From NCBI GenBank assembly GCA_963921195.1, contig OY992540.1, positions 39,083,890 to 39,147,889 on the forward strand: a stretch of 64,000 nt of DNA, in the 5' to 3' direction. Both the position numbers and the translations under genes were made by a program. The DNA comes from Pegoplata infirma. Taxonomy: Eukaryota; Arthropoda; Insecta; Diptera; Anthomyiidae. Of this stretch, positions 42,909 through 54,688 are shown one piece after another. Under the pieces are notes generated by a model that worked only from the letters and a program-made list of their open reading frames with translations, made no database searches and was not told where the DNA came from. How positions within the stretch are numbered: position 1 is the first letter of the stretch; the number at the start of each line of letters is the position of its first letter.

Positions 42909-44690
42909 GTGCAATTGTCATTAACTTTTAATATTTAAGAAAAAAAAATTGCGATTTTTTTTTCGTGGCACATTGATAAGACTTTATAGGTAAATAACAT
43001 TATAAATAAGTAATTCAAATCCGTCCGCGTGCATTAATTTGAGCGATCGAACCCAAAACTATGGCGGTTTAGAGTTAACATTTTTAAAAAAATTGTCAAA
43101 ATTACATTTTTTATCCGAAGTTAACCAAACGTACCATTTTGTATTATGCTTACCCAGAGCTAAAATACATATTCAAACATGCATAAAATCTTTGCTAAAT
43201 ATCGAGATATTTGCATTTAACCAATTTTTTTCGGCACATTTTCCAATATTTTTGAAATAAAAATGTTTCCAGCGGTTTTATTTTTTTTAGAAAAATATTG
43301 GCAAATGTATTAACAAAATCTCAACAAATTCTTAGTTAACACCATTATTCTATCTCTAATAGGTAAGAAACAGCAGTGGTTTAAAGGGAACATTTTTGAA
43401 AAAAAAATTTAATAATTTTGAATTTATTTTTTTTTTTTAATATTAAATGTCTGATTTTACAGTGTTGTCCTTCACTGAATATTGAAACTATTCAAAGGAT
43501 GATTAATAATGCTAATATTAAGGTTATTACGAAATATTTTAACGTTATTACTAATTTTTATCAAGGTTATAAAAAATTTTAGCGATTTTTCGCGATTTTC
43601 GCGACTGCAAAAATCAATGGACTAATTTTGAAATATTATTTGAATAAGACATGTCAAAATCTATCAAAATACATTTCTTTTCTACTTTATTTAAGAAATG
43701 TAAGATTTTATATAACCATTAAATTTAAAGGTATCAAAAATTTAAAACCACCGAAAAACAGCTTAAACGTTAAAATTTTTCGGGTGCGAATTAATTGGAG
43801 ATAGAGAATTAAATAGACTACCAAACGCGCCTTTCACCGACCAATTTCTATAAACGGCCTGGATGTGCCTTACAAAAAAGTGAAAACTGAAAAACACCGC
43901 GGAATTCGCCAATATTAACTTTTGATCAATGTTGCTTTCCATGATTTATTATATTTGCACATACCATTGTTTCTACATGTTCAACTTTCAGCCATGCACA
44001 TTTGGCTGTCAAATAATGCAAAACTAAAATATCAAAATTTTGCAAAAAATTTAAAAAGTTCATAAAATTTTTGCAATTGAATATTTTTTGGGTGCGTTTG
44101 TAAATCAAGTGGGAAATGGTAAATTATAAAGTTCACAAAGCATTTGGAACCATTCGGAATAAAACTGGGAGTGTGCCTCGCAAAAAACAGACTTTTTAAA
44201 AAATTCACGTTTTTTCTTCCCATCTTTGGAGAGCTGCAGCTTCGTAACCATTGCGAGCACATCTCTCGAATCAGTCTCAGATTGTGCATATTTACAAGGG
44301 CTTTTACCATGTGTATTTGAATTTTAAAATTACAGTTTGCACCAAAAGCTACAATCAAAAAACCTCGAAAAATTTAAAATTGAAAAAAATTGGTATCAAA
44401 GATTTAGGTCCATGTAACTTTTTTCTTATTGATGGCACATCCACTGAACCTACACGAAATAATTGCCCAAGTCTACTGATTAAACGGTATTAAATTTGGA
44501 GCAATAGCTTTAACGCACCCAACAATATGGAACTTTGAACGAAAAATTTCATGAGAGTATCAAGCGATTTTTTTACATTTTTCAACTTTGCACGTTCCTT
44601 ACCATGAGATAATGAGACTATTTGCGCTGTGCCTTTGCAGAATTACTCACTATGGTTCCCTTAACATATCTACATTCACAGGTACCACCT
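42909..44690. other. Gene-free stretch with weak direct repeats
   Basis: GGGTGCGAATTAATTGGAGA (43785) and GGGTGCGTTTGTAAATCAAG (44090) head two loosely similar blocks. Several frames of 60-108 codons occur, none with a domain. I recognise no element. Confidence 0.45.
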
Positions 44691-44691
44691 A

Positions 44692-45260
44692 CACTTAAAA
44701 AATTATGTTAGTAAAATCAACTGAAAATGTCAATTAAAATAACTACTTTGTAAGTTGTTTTGGGGTCAACTACTTTTTCAGTTAAATCAACTAACAATGT
44801 TAGTTATTTTAACTGACAAAAAACAACTGACTTATGTAGTAAAAACTACTTATATTTGTAGTCAAAACAACTAAAATGTAGTAAAAATAAAAAAATCAAT
44901 ATATAATTTTTTTTTTTTAAATATTTTTCAGAAAAAAAAATTGAAGACCAAATTTTTTCCAAGTTTTTTTTTTTTAAAAAAAAGTTGTGAAGAATAAAAA
45001 TAACGAATTTTTTTTTTTTTTGGAAAAAAACTTTAAAACTTTTCAGAGATAAAATAAATAAAATTAACTACTTTAAATAACTGTTACTACATCACAGTAC
45101 TTTTTTGTTAGTTGTTCAAAAAAACGACTTAAAATAACTAACAGAAATAGTTGTTTGATATTTTTCATACAAAAACAACTGACTTTGTAGTTGAAAACAA
45201 CTAACTACTGTAAAATATACAAATAACTAACATGTAGTAACTTACATAATTTTCTGAGTG
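44692..45260. mobile_element. TA-flanked MITE rich in AACTACTTTGTAGTT words
   Basis: TA at 44690-44691 and 45261-45262 flank CACTTAAAAAATTATGT and ACATAATTTTCTGAGTG. The body is a mosaic of TAGTTGTTTTAACTA-like words in both orientations. There is no ORF. The ends resemble those of other CACTC-AAAA elements in the window. Confidence 0.82.
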
Positions 45261-45333
45261 TAGTTTACAAATAAAAATGTTATTGCGAAATTAGTAAAAT
45301 ATCACAAGCGTTAAAAGTTAATGACAAAAGTCC

Positions 45334-46125
45334 ATATACCCTCTATCACTAGAGTGGAGGGTATAAAAAGATTATTCGCAAAAACAAACAAAAATGAACA
45401 AAACCGCGAAAAAAAGTTGTTGGTGAAAAAAAAACATTCCGCGAAAATTGTTTTTTTTTTTTTTTGGAAAAAAGATTATAATCGTACGTCTTTAAATACC
45501 ATTTGGTGATTTATTCTGTTCACATATGCCAACCAGCAGCCGAAATAAAGCATTTTGTATTTTTAGGTTATGTTGAGTGTACCAAAATTTTCGAGGTGTC
45601 CTTAAATTTTCTTTCATAACTTTTGAACGGATTTCTCTGAAATGCAATACCAAACTGCTTAGGGTTAAAAGAACTAAATATGCAAAGTCTTGGTCATATC
45701 CCCAGCAAAAACTTCGCTTACCAAGTAATTAACTTAAGGGGCTAGCAAAAATATGAGTAACTAGTTACCTCCAAATTTCAATGTTAATTACTTTAACACG
45801 GTGATGTCATTGGAGGTAACCACATTTTGACTTTTTTGGCGTAAAGTAATGCTAATGGTAATTAGAATTATTTATAGCCATTACCACGTAAGCGAGACAG
45901 GAAGGGGTACCCATTACCAAGTTTTTGCTGGGTCTGTTTAATACTTTGGCCGTGATCACCATTTCAACAGACGGACGGACAGTCGGACATTCATAGAATG
46001 TCTTAGAACAAATTTTGGGTCAATAATATATATATTTTATGGGGTCCCCGACCGATATTTCGATACGTTACAAACGGAATGACAAAGTAAGTATATCCCC
46101 ATACTGTGGTTGGATGGAATAAAAA
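45334..46125 (-). mobile_element. Two adjoining DINE-1/INE-1-like copies, truncated
   Basis: CCATATACCCTCTATCACT through GTGGAGGGTATAAAAAG (45332-45370) is only the hairpin end of one copy. A second copy follows (45371-46125) with ACCATTTGGTGATTTATTC, CATAACTTTTGAACGG, GACGGACGGACAGTCGG and GTATATCCCCATACTGTGG. It is interrupted by the MITE at 45701-45932. Confidence 0.75.
45701..45932. mobile_element. MITE with CCCAGCAAAAACTT ends, copy 1
   Basis: CCCAGCAAAAACTTCGCTTA pairs with CCAAGTTTTTGCTGGG. TC flanks both sides (45699-45700 and 45933-45934). Removing the 232 bp restores GTCATATCTGTTTAATAC, collinear with copy A (TCATATCCGTGTTGTAT). The related element 55625-56015 is flanked by AT. Confidence 0.83.
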
Positions 46126-46635
46126 ATATCTACATATTACTTAGTTCGACTATTAGTTGTTGCTATGGTTGCTTTGAATATGTATTAAAAAACTTTCAAG
46201 TTTTCTTGCTAAGTTCTTCTTGAAAAACTTTTATTTTTTCTTTGTTTTCTTTATTCAACTGAAATTTAATCCTTGTAACATCATATGCAGTAATTAATGA
46301 ACTAAAATCAACTGACCATTATATGCATACAAGAAGAAAACTAATGAAAACTATGGTTTAAAAGCAGGGGTTCGCAATTTGATAACACACAAAATTAACT
46401 TAAAAAATTTAACTTAAAAACCAGGCCATTATCTCTTTAAAATTGTTACAGGTTTAACATTTTTTTAAACAATTTCAAAATTATTAAAAAATATTTACTT
46501 TTGAATGCCGCAATTTTTTCCAAACAAATTGCAGATTCCCTTAAAACAAAAAAAAAATATAGAAAAATAAACCGATTTGCTTGAAACTTTATATACCCGG
46601 GTTTTGGGGTTGCAAAAAAAAAAGAATCTAAAGTA
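46126..46635. other. Gene-free stretch
   Basis: No supported feature. The 82-codon minus frame at 46446-46694 runs into the repeat array and has no domain. Confidence 0.5.
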
Positions 46636-46639
46636 AGAT

Positions 46640-47830
46640 TTCTTTTAAGTTCAAAATGGCGGATCAGCCATGGCGATATTTTTTTTGGATCCAACAGGCG
46701 GATCCAACAGGCGACTTTTTTTTAAAACTAACTGATAACAGGTTTGTTGGGTAGGTTAATAAGAATCTGAAGTTGAATTTCGCTATTTTAAAATGGCGGC
46801 TCCAACATGGCGATCAATTTTATTTTAAATAACCTGATTTGCTTGAAATTCTTCAGTGTATTTTTCAACACGTGAGTACAACATTTTGAAGATTATTCCG
46901 TATACGGCCAAAAGTGTGACAGAAATCGAATGATGGCCGAATAGTGCTGTTTGGCCGCAGCCGAATATTCAGATTCATAGAATACAGAATCGCTTTAAAT
47001 TCAGATTCTTCTTCGTCTGATCGAGAAGAGATTGTCAGTGTATTTCCATGGCGAACAGGAAATGGCCAGATTTAAGTACATGCAGAATTACCAGAATAAT
47101 CTGGCCGCGTTACGACCTCAAAAGAACTCGCTACCAACTTTCTCTCAACAGAAGAGAATGTCGTTTACTCACGGGAGTGGTCACGGGACACTGCCTAATT
47201 GCTTTCCACGCAAGAACAATTGGACTCATCTCTGATTCCAATTGTAGAAGATGTGATGAACCGAATACGGATAAAACAACATATCCTGTGCAAATGCCTG
47301 GCATTGGTCAGGCATCGCAAACAAATTTTAGGCAAAGCTGAACTCGAGAATCTGAAGGAAATCGCAGTTATGGACCTTATGCGCGTTAAATTGTTTGCAA
47401 CATGGACTAACGCGTTTTATCCACGTCGTTGAAGGAACATGTGGTATTGCTATGGACCAGCCGGTCTCTGCGAGGAGTTCAAAATTTTGAGCTCCGCCAC
47501 CCCTAACCTAACCTAACCAGATTCTTCTTAAGCGCCAAAAAAACCCGAGTACACAGAATTTCAAGAAAATTGGTTTGCTTTTTTAAAACACTGGGTGTCA
47601 TGTTGGATCTGCCATTTTGAATTGAGAAAATCTATCATCTATCTATTCTTATAAAGAATTTTAAGCAAATCGGGTTGCTTTTTAAAAGCATTGGTTTTCA
47701 GATTATTTTAAGGCGACCCCAAGTACACATGAATGAAGAGTTTTAAACGAATCTGTAATGGTTTTAAAAAATTGGGCGCCATATTGGATCTGCCATATTG
47801 AAATTAAAAAAGTTAATTCGATTTTTTTTT
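46640..47830. repeat. Second GGATC-CCATTTTGAA array, split by LINE
   Basis: AAAATGGCGGATCAGCCATGG, TTTGGATCCAACAGGCGG and AAAATGGCGGCTCCAACATGG precede the LINE. TGTTGGATCTGCCATTTTGA and GCCATATTGGATCTGCC follow it. This is the same motif as the 37905-38575 array with a different arrangement. Confidence 0.7.
47014..47517 (+). pseudogene. 5'-truncated LINE fragment, copy 2
   Basis: A 12-bp duplication CAGATTCTTCTT lies at 47002-47013 and 47518-47529. The fragment encodes, across at least two frames, the C-terminal LINE region: WPRYDLKRTRYQLSLNRREC, LLTGVVTGHCLIAFHARTIG, C-x2-C (NCRRCDEPN), then after a frameshift HILCKCLALVRHRKQILGK. It corresponds to residues about 262-375 of the 33186 ORF, without the RNase H domain. 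The frameshift near 47270-47290 splits EH..C.C from the first Cys pair. The 3' end is a CCTAACCTAACCTAAC tail. Confidence 0.92.
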
Positions 47831-47889
47831 TTTTAATAAAGCCATACCAATTTTTGAGAGAGTTTTGGCCCGGTTGACAAAGAAACCCT

Positions 47890-48440
47890 TATGTGTATAC
47901 AACCACAGTATGAGGATATACTTTGTTATTCCGTGTGTACCGAATCGAAATATCTGTCGGGGACTACAAATGTCCGTCCTTCTTTCTGCGGAAAGTACGA
48001 TGCAGTCTAAACAAAAAGCGTCTTAAGTTTGGAAATGGACAAAATAGGATCAGGGGAAAAAAGTTCCCACTAGAAGGGCTAAACCATCCTCTGAAAAAAA
48101 ACAGCTTTATGGTAGTTTTTTTTTTTTATTTTTTGTTTACCAAATAAAGCCTTTTTGTGTCAGAATACTTTTTAAGTCCTGCACTTGGACCAACGGTTCT
48201 AAAGCACTTTATTATTTTTTTTGCCGCCCCGTCCCCCTATTTGTGGGCGTTGATATTAAAACTTTTGTTTTAATAATGTTAAAATTGTATTGCTTATGTT
48301 TAAAAATCATGATAAATCAATTCGGTAACATTTACCGTGAGGGAAAAGTGCACACATAATTTCCCGCCGACCCCCCCCCCCCCTCTAATAAAACGCCGCT
48401 GACTTTTTTTAATTTTTTACATTTTGGATGGTATAAATCT
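47890..48440 (+). mobile_element. DINE-1/INE-1-like element, diverged
   Basis: CAACCACAGTATGAGGATAT, GTTATTCCGTGTGTAC, CGAAATATCTGTCGGGGACT, ATGTCCGTCCTTCTTTCTG, ATAGGATCAGGGGAAAAAAG and a poly-C end (48371-48382) follow the 36658 copy in order. A deletion removes the GTATATATA block. Confidence 0.75.
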
Positions 48441-48611
48441 TGAGAATTTTGAGGGCTTTCTGGTCGTGTTCTACAAGTCATGAGTTACATACATACATGA
48501 TTTTGGAATTTTAATCGTGTCGTCTGTAAGAATATAAGTGCATTTATCAAGTCTCGGGAATGCCAAGTTTTAGATTTGAAATAAGGTCACAATGGGAGCC
48601 ATAGACATGTA

Positions 48612-49546
48612 CAGTCAAAAGAAAAAAAATCTGTAAAACGACTTTCAATTTGAATTAGCAATCTTTTAGCAGATTGTTGTGCTGGAAGGTATATTTTTAG
48701 TAAAATCTCTGCCATTCAGTTTTGGGAAATAACAGACATTTTACTGCGTTTTAGCTGATTCTGTTTGCTGAATTTCAAAATATTTCTAAACACATGTTCA
48801 GCAGATTATTTTGAATTTTACAGAAATAATTTGCTGTTATTATTTCTTCAAGAAAATTGTGTACGTTTTTTTTTTGTTAATTTTTTTACAATTTTTGAAC
48901 ATATTTTTAGCAGATTATTTTAAAATTTTACAAAAATAGATTGCTATCATAATTTTTTTAAGAAAGTTTTCTTTAAAGTGGTTATTTTTTCTCGTTTTTG
49001 AAACAATTAAAAATATATTTGTGAACAAATTTTGAGCATATTTTTAGCAGATTATTTTAAAATTTTACAGAACTAGTTTGCTGTCATTATTTTTTCAAGA
49101 AAATTTTCTAATTTCTTTTTTTCAAAGTGTTAATTTTTTTCGTTTTTTTTTCAATTAAAAGGATTTTTCTGAATATATTATTGAACAAATTTTTAGCAGA
49201 CTATTTTGAAATTTATGAGAAATAGTTTGCTGTCATTATTTTTTCAAAAAAGTTTTTTTTTAAGTGTTTATTTTTTTCATCTTTTTTTCAATTAAAATTA
49301 TATTTTTAAACATATTTTTAAACATCAGCAAATTGCTCTGGTAAAATCAGCAGATTGTTCTGCTGAATTCAACAGATTTTTCTGCTTAAATAAACAGAAA
49401 ATTAGCAGATTTTTTTTGCTAAGGTCAGCAGATAATCATGACAGATAATTTGCAAACCGCGTCTGCTAAAATTTCTCTTATGGCTCAAAAGGGGTGTATT
49501 TTTAGGAAATTTTTCTGCTGATTGGACAGAGAATTTATTTTGAGTG
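48612..49546. mobile_element. TA-flanked MITE with internal 140-bp repeats
   Basis: TA at 48610-48611 and 49547-49548 flank CAGTCAAAAGAAAAAAAATC and the end ATTTATTTTGAGTG (imperfect match). Inside, TTTAGCAGATTATTTTGAAA and GTTTGCTGTCATTATTTTTT recur at about 48800, 48905, 49043 and 49187. Near the right end CAGCAGATTGTTCTGCTGA words cluster. No ORF. Confidence 0.68.
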
Positions 49547-49574
49547 TAGAGCTAGGCTGTTCCATTAGATCGGA

Positions 49575-50600
49575 ATTTTTTGTATGCTAAACAATTTTTA
49601 CTTTCGATTTTGAATATCTCCTAGGCCTAAAACTTATGTGGTATAAATTTAAGGGCAATCAGACTAAATTGCTCTGCGATCAAAGTTTTGAATTTTGGAC
49701 AATAATTAAAACAAATTTCTTGTGATTAAATTTTATTTTTTATGCGATGAACACGAATGTCAATAAAAATTTTGAATCGGTCGAACGGTTTTCGAGATAT
49801 ATATTGCTTTTTTAAACATGCAATAAATGGCAGTTTCAATGATCAAGAAATGTTTTTAAAAAAATTTAAAAATTGATTTCCCTTTTCAAAGAGCTTGAGA
49901 CAAACTTTCATTAAAAACTAATTTGAGCCAAATTCAATAATTTTAATTTAATTTTTTCAAAATTTTGAACTTTTGAAAAAATTCCAACAATATTTTGGAT
50001 TTTTTAAAAAATAGAAAAAATATATCCTGAGATATGTTACTATTATAGAATACCAAAAAAAAATTTTAAATCGGTCGAGCGGTTTTCGAGATGTCGCCAT
50101 TTGAAATATGTCCAAAATTTTTAAAGATGACGTTCAATAAATTAAAAAAAAAAAATCTCAAAAATTGTTTATATTTAATTTAGCCAAATCAGAACATTTA
50201 AGTCCATGGCGCCTTGGATTAAAGATTAAAGTTTTTGGTAAAAACTTTCTAAAAAGCCAAAACTTTGATGAAGGGCCCCCGGGTTAAAATGATTGCATTT
50301 GGCCCATATTTATTTTAAATGAAAGCTTGTCTTGAGCTGTTTGAAAGGTGGGAGGAAAACATGTTTTTTTAAATTTCTTAAAATAGCGATAACTCAAAAA
50401 CCGTTCGACCGATTTTATTTTTTTTTTTATATTCGTGTTCAACGCAAAAAGATTTCGCAAGGAATTTTTTTTTAATTTCCAAAAATTCAAATTTTTGATC
50501 GGCGGGAGTCATGGTTTGTTTTTATCCGATTGATCTCAAATTCTTACCACATAATTTTTGGGTCTAGTAAAATAAAAATTTGCCCGTACACTTGAGAGAA
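49575..50600. repeat. Foldback repeat, arms of about 210 bp
   Basis: AACTTATGTGGTATAAATTT with AAGGGCAATCAGAC, AAAGTTTTGAATTTTGGA and GGTCGAACGGTTTTCGAGAT on the left are answered in reverse by AAAAACCGTTCGACCGATTT, AAATTCAAATTTTTGATCGG and ATTCTTACCACATAATTTTT on the right. The centre is near 50085. Termini are not resolved. No gene inside. Confidence 0.72.
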
Positions 50601-50604
50601 TTAA

Positions 50605-52135
50605 AAGTAAAAAAAAAAATGCTGTTTAATGTAACATTTATTTATTCGTTATATTAAATATGCTCTTTTCATCAAAATCAGTGTCATTGAGCATTAAAGG
50701 GTAAACATTTAATTTTATACAAGAAGTGAAATTTAAATTTTGGGAACTGCTGAATATTTTTAATATACGAGAATATGTATACACATTTTGTATTACACAC
50801 TTTATGCATTAAGAAACGAAAAAAAAAAAAAAACAGCTAGTAAGTATATTAGTAAGTAACACTGGCATCTTTTGTAAAACTTGTTGCTATATTTAGTTTA
50901 ACTATCAGTATGTCTATTAAATATGGTTTATTAAACAAAGGGCTTTCAGAAAATTAAAAACTTTTAATAGAAAATGAAGGTAAATTATGTAAAAAAAGGA
51001 TCTAAAAAAAGTTAATTGAAAATGGGTGTTTTTTTTTTGTATAACAAACGCTTTGTTGCTTCTTATCGTAGTGAAAAAATGGAATGTACAAACATAAAAT
51101 ATTCTTAAATTAAAAAAAATGTTATAGTCGGTTAACACTGACCATATAATTTCCTACACGTTTTCGGAAAATGGATCCCAAGTCCAAACATGTGCCGATT
51201 GGATTTTTATTTTTTAGGCCTTTAATTTTTTTAACAAATAAACATTAACTAAATTTAAGTGTAAAAGCTTTTTTGTTGCTGACCTATTTAACTTAATATC
51301 GGGCTTAATTTTTACATGGGGACTAAGTCCAAATATGGCCCAAATATATTACGATTTGAAAAGATTATCAGAGTACACTTTTAACACCTACAAACAAATT
51401 TTCAATCAATTATTTACTATTTTCATGAAGTGCATTCGTGTCAACAAGTGCATTCGTGTCCCATCTAAAATTTAAGGTTTTGATTATTACATCTGATCTT
51501 TTTAGAATCATAAAATATTAAAATCAGGCGCTAGTTTTTCGATCCCTTTATAAAACTTTTATATTTCATTTGTAAATGCAAAGTTCAACAATTCATAATC
51601 TCTTAAAATCTTCTTTCTAAACAAAAACTTAATTATAATATAAATTACTATGTATAATCCAATGTTTTTTTATTGATTGTTTCTTTAAGATTTTATGTTA
51701 AGATTATATTTTTCTCATATATGTACACACATACTCACACAAAAACCAAAACTCTTGTAGTAATGCATATTGCTGTTGCAATATTTCAATTAAGTTTTTG
51801 CAATACTAATACTTGAAAAATTTGCAAAGCATACAACACTAACAACCGAATCGGCTAAGACAAAAGCAAAATTTAGACTTTTTCAATATTACGTCGAAAT
51901 TTTTAAAAGAACTTTTAAAAAGCTTTACAAAGCTCGTACAAAATACATAATAAAATATAGAAATAAAAAGATTTTTTCAAATCCAAAAAGATTTTTTTTT
52001 TGAAAAGCTCCCGCGATATTTACGGTATTATAAAAAGCTTGTATAAAGCTATTAGTACTTCTTAAAATATAAAGATTTTCTGCAGGAAAATTGGAAAAAA
52101 CACCTATCACAAAACACCTATCACAAAGCCGACAC
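50605..52135. other. Gene-free stretch
   Basis: Small direct repeat AAGTGCATTCGTGTC twice at 51428-51461, and GTCCAAA-ATG-GCC words at 51183 and 51327. No ORF, paired termini or RNA gene is supported. Confidence 0.5.
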
Positions 52136-52139
52136 ATTT

Positions 52140-53480
52140 AATATCCCCGTTGGCAATCTCAGTGAAGGCGCGGTGACGTGTCAGATTCACTGCTGACATC
52201 CACAAGACATCTCTATGTACTAAGTTGGGGACAGTTTAACACAATTTTTCAAAATGACCTCTCTTAAAGTCAGCAGTAGTTAGGGCATGCTGATTTTCTG
52301 GGGACATGTGACCTAAGACTTCTTTAGGAAAATGTCCGATATAGGTCATACGAAAATACAAAAAAATTTCGTATTTTCTTTAGTTTTTACTTTTATCCAT
52401 TTTCCTTTACAAATTATCTTTCTCATATTAAGATAAAACTTTTCGCCTTTTTTGGAACCAACTGAATTTGAACCTGGAACCGCCAGTTTATTATTCCCAC
52501 ACCTAACTACTTGTTTGTCTTTTTATTACTTTTATACTACTTGTAAGATTTTGATTTTAAATAAATTGATAATGTTGCCACCTTTTTCTTGGAAATTGAA
52601 GAGTTGCACAGCTTTAAAATTCTAATTTAATATACTGCTATGATGAAACCATTTCCTTATCGATTTCTAAAAGGAATTATCCACATTCTTAAAACATTCA
52701 TTGCTGATTATTAGGGATGAGATTTCCATCAAATGCATGTTTTTTGTCGATAGTTTAAAAATGATACCGACCAATTATCTTTCCGAATCAAGAAATTTGC
52801 GTTAAAATGGCATCAATTTGTTTTTGCATATTTTTACATATTTTGGTGAAAATGCATATTTTTGCATATTTTGTGCATATTTCCAACTTTTAAGTGCATA
52901 TTTTTGCATATTTCGGCATAAATTAGCAAAAACACAAATTGAAATTTATTTGTTTCAAAAACAATTTTAAATTTTAAAAATTTATTTTGGAAATAAGAAC
53001 AATTATTTTTATTATTTTTATTCTTTAATTTTTTTTTTATAGATTGTCCAAAGTTCTAAAAAATCTTGCTTATATAAAGTTTTAAATGTTACTATTTAAA
53101 CCCGGCGTTACTTTTTGCTTTTTAAGAAGTTTTTCCTTCATTCAAAATAATTCTACAGCAAAAGGTTTAGTAAGTGGGTGTATGAAAAAAAGATTTTTAT
53201 TGCGCGCATTTTAATTTTTATTGCATATTTTTAGGTTAGTGCATATTTTCAGTTTTTTAAGCGCATATTTTGAGCGCATATTTTTGAATTTTTAGTGCAT
53301 GAAAATCTCATCTCTACTGATTATGTTAGGACATGTCATCAAGGATTACCTATGATTTGTCAGAATCTGAAGACATTTCCCCAAGGAATCACTGTAAATT
53401 TTCTCAGTGACACATTTTCCAGCTGGGATAAAAATAACTATCACTTTTTTTTGTTTTTCTGTAAAGACAGTTGAGCTCAG
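52140..53480 (-). repeat. Dispersed repeat with tRNA-like segment, copy 1
   Basis: On the minus strand it carries GTAGTATAAAAGTAATAA, AACAAGTAGTTAGGTGTG, GGTTCCAGGTTCAAATTC (B-box-like), CTGTCCCCAACTTAGTACAT, GATGTCTTGTGGATGTCAGC and GTCACCGCGCC. All recur in the same order on the plus strand at 63180-63620, 10 kb away. A hAT-type MITE interrupts it. The nature is unresolved: a SINE-like head or a fragment of a larger element. Confidence 0.65.
52712..53316. mobile_element. hAT-type MITE with TGCATATTTTT repeats
   Basis: The exact 8-bp duplication CTGATTAT lies at 52704-52711 and 53317-53324. The termini are TAGGGATGAGATTTCCAT and TGAAAATCTCATCTCTA. Both subterminal regions carry TGCATATTTTTGCATATTT units in direct orientation. 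No transposase. Confidence 0.92.
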
Positions 53481-53490
53481 TCTCTAATTA

Positions 53491-54119
53491 CACAGTGCAA
53501 CACCCAAAATCGGAATGGGATGAAACCAAAAGCAAATGAAAGTTGACATATTCCATAACAAACCCCTCAAGGCTTTTTTCTAGTTCAGAGCTAGATTTTG
53601 TTTTACACGCATTTGAAGTTAGTGCACTTTTATTATAATTACAATAATAAATGCTTGAAAACTGTATTAGTGGCGAATGATTAATATTGTAATTGCCTTT
53701 AAATAACAATCATACGCAACGGTGTCCAGTGATTTATATTAATACTTGCCTTTAAATAACAATCATACGCAACGGTGTACATGGTTTATTTTAATAATTT
53801 GGCTATTCAGTAAATAGGTACTGGACCGATTGCAGCAAAATTCATACCAGTCATAGCTGAAGTAATTTTGAGCTTCAGTTTGGAAACTGGACCCTACATG
53901 TCCAATAAGGGCACCACCAGGGGTCTTTAAAGTTGGACACGTTTAGTACACAAAAACTTTAAATGCTTTAAAATCACCAACTTTAAATGCGTGTAAAATA
54001 AAATCTAGCTCTGACCTAAAAAAAAGGCCTTGAGGGATTTGTTATGGAAAACGTCAGCTTTCATTTGCTTTTGGTTTCATCCCATTCCGATTCCGAAAGT
54101 TCGATTTTGTATCACTGTG
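53491..54119. mobile_element. MITE with CACAGTGCAAC ends and TTA duplication
   Basis: TTA at 53488-53490 and 54120-54122. CACAGTGCAACACCCAAAAT pairs with ATTTTGTATCACTGTG, and the arms continue through GGAATGGGATGAAACC for about 130 bp. A 3-bp TWA duplication suggests PIF/Harbinger, but the CACAGTG terminus is atypical. The centre has a 54-bp tandem pair (CAATCATACGCAACGGTGT at 53707 and 53761). A solo left end recurs at 58850. Confidence 0.8.
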
Positions 54120-54122
54120 TTA

Positions 54123-54495
54123 TAATTATGTATTATAATTTTTTAATCATGTTATATATGGTTTGAATTGAGAAAGGTGTGAAAAAAAAAATTATTTTTC
54201 TAAAAATTTAAGACACGAACCAGCGTTTTTTACTAGTTTCATATAATCCAGTTATTATAATCATCAGAAAAACTTTTAATGTCAAATTCAGTTAATAGTA
54301 AATTTTATTCTTTTGTTAGGGAATGTGTTAGCCACGGATATATCACTAGTGACATATCACTGGACATGTCCCATTACAGCTGAACCCAAAACTTTACGGA
54401 ACTTAAAAATTTTGTAAAAAAAAAATCCAAAAAGCATTTTCACGTAATTTTTTCCTCCAACACACAAAAAATGACAAACATTTATGTGAACGGGA
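54123..54495. other. Gene-free stretch, repeat-related
   Basis: GACATATCACTGGACATGTCC near 54350 resembles words at 53335 and 57200, suggesting scattered remnants of one repeat. No gene. Confidence 0.4.
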
Positions 54496-54688
54496 CTTAA
54501 AAGGGAAGTATCACAACTCTTATGAAACCCATTTGCCTGAAACTTAATAAATATAAAAGAGACGATTCGACGGTTGGGGTGTCTCGGCTTATCGGCGAAA
54601 TCCAGTATTTAGCGGATCAGAAAATGGATAAAAATGGCATAAAATAGTTTCTTGGATTTTCAGCCATTTCTTCTAAGAAACTAAATTA

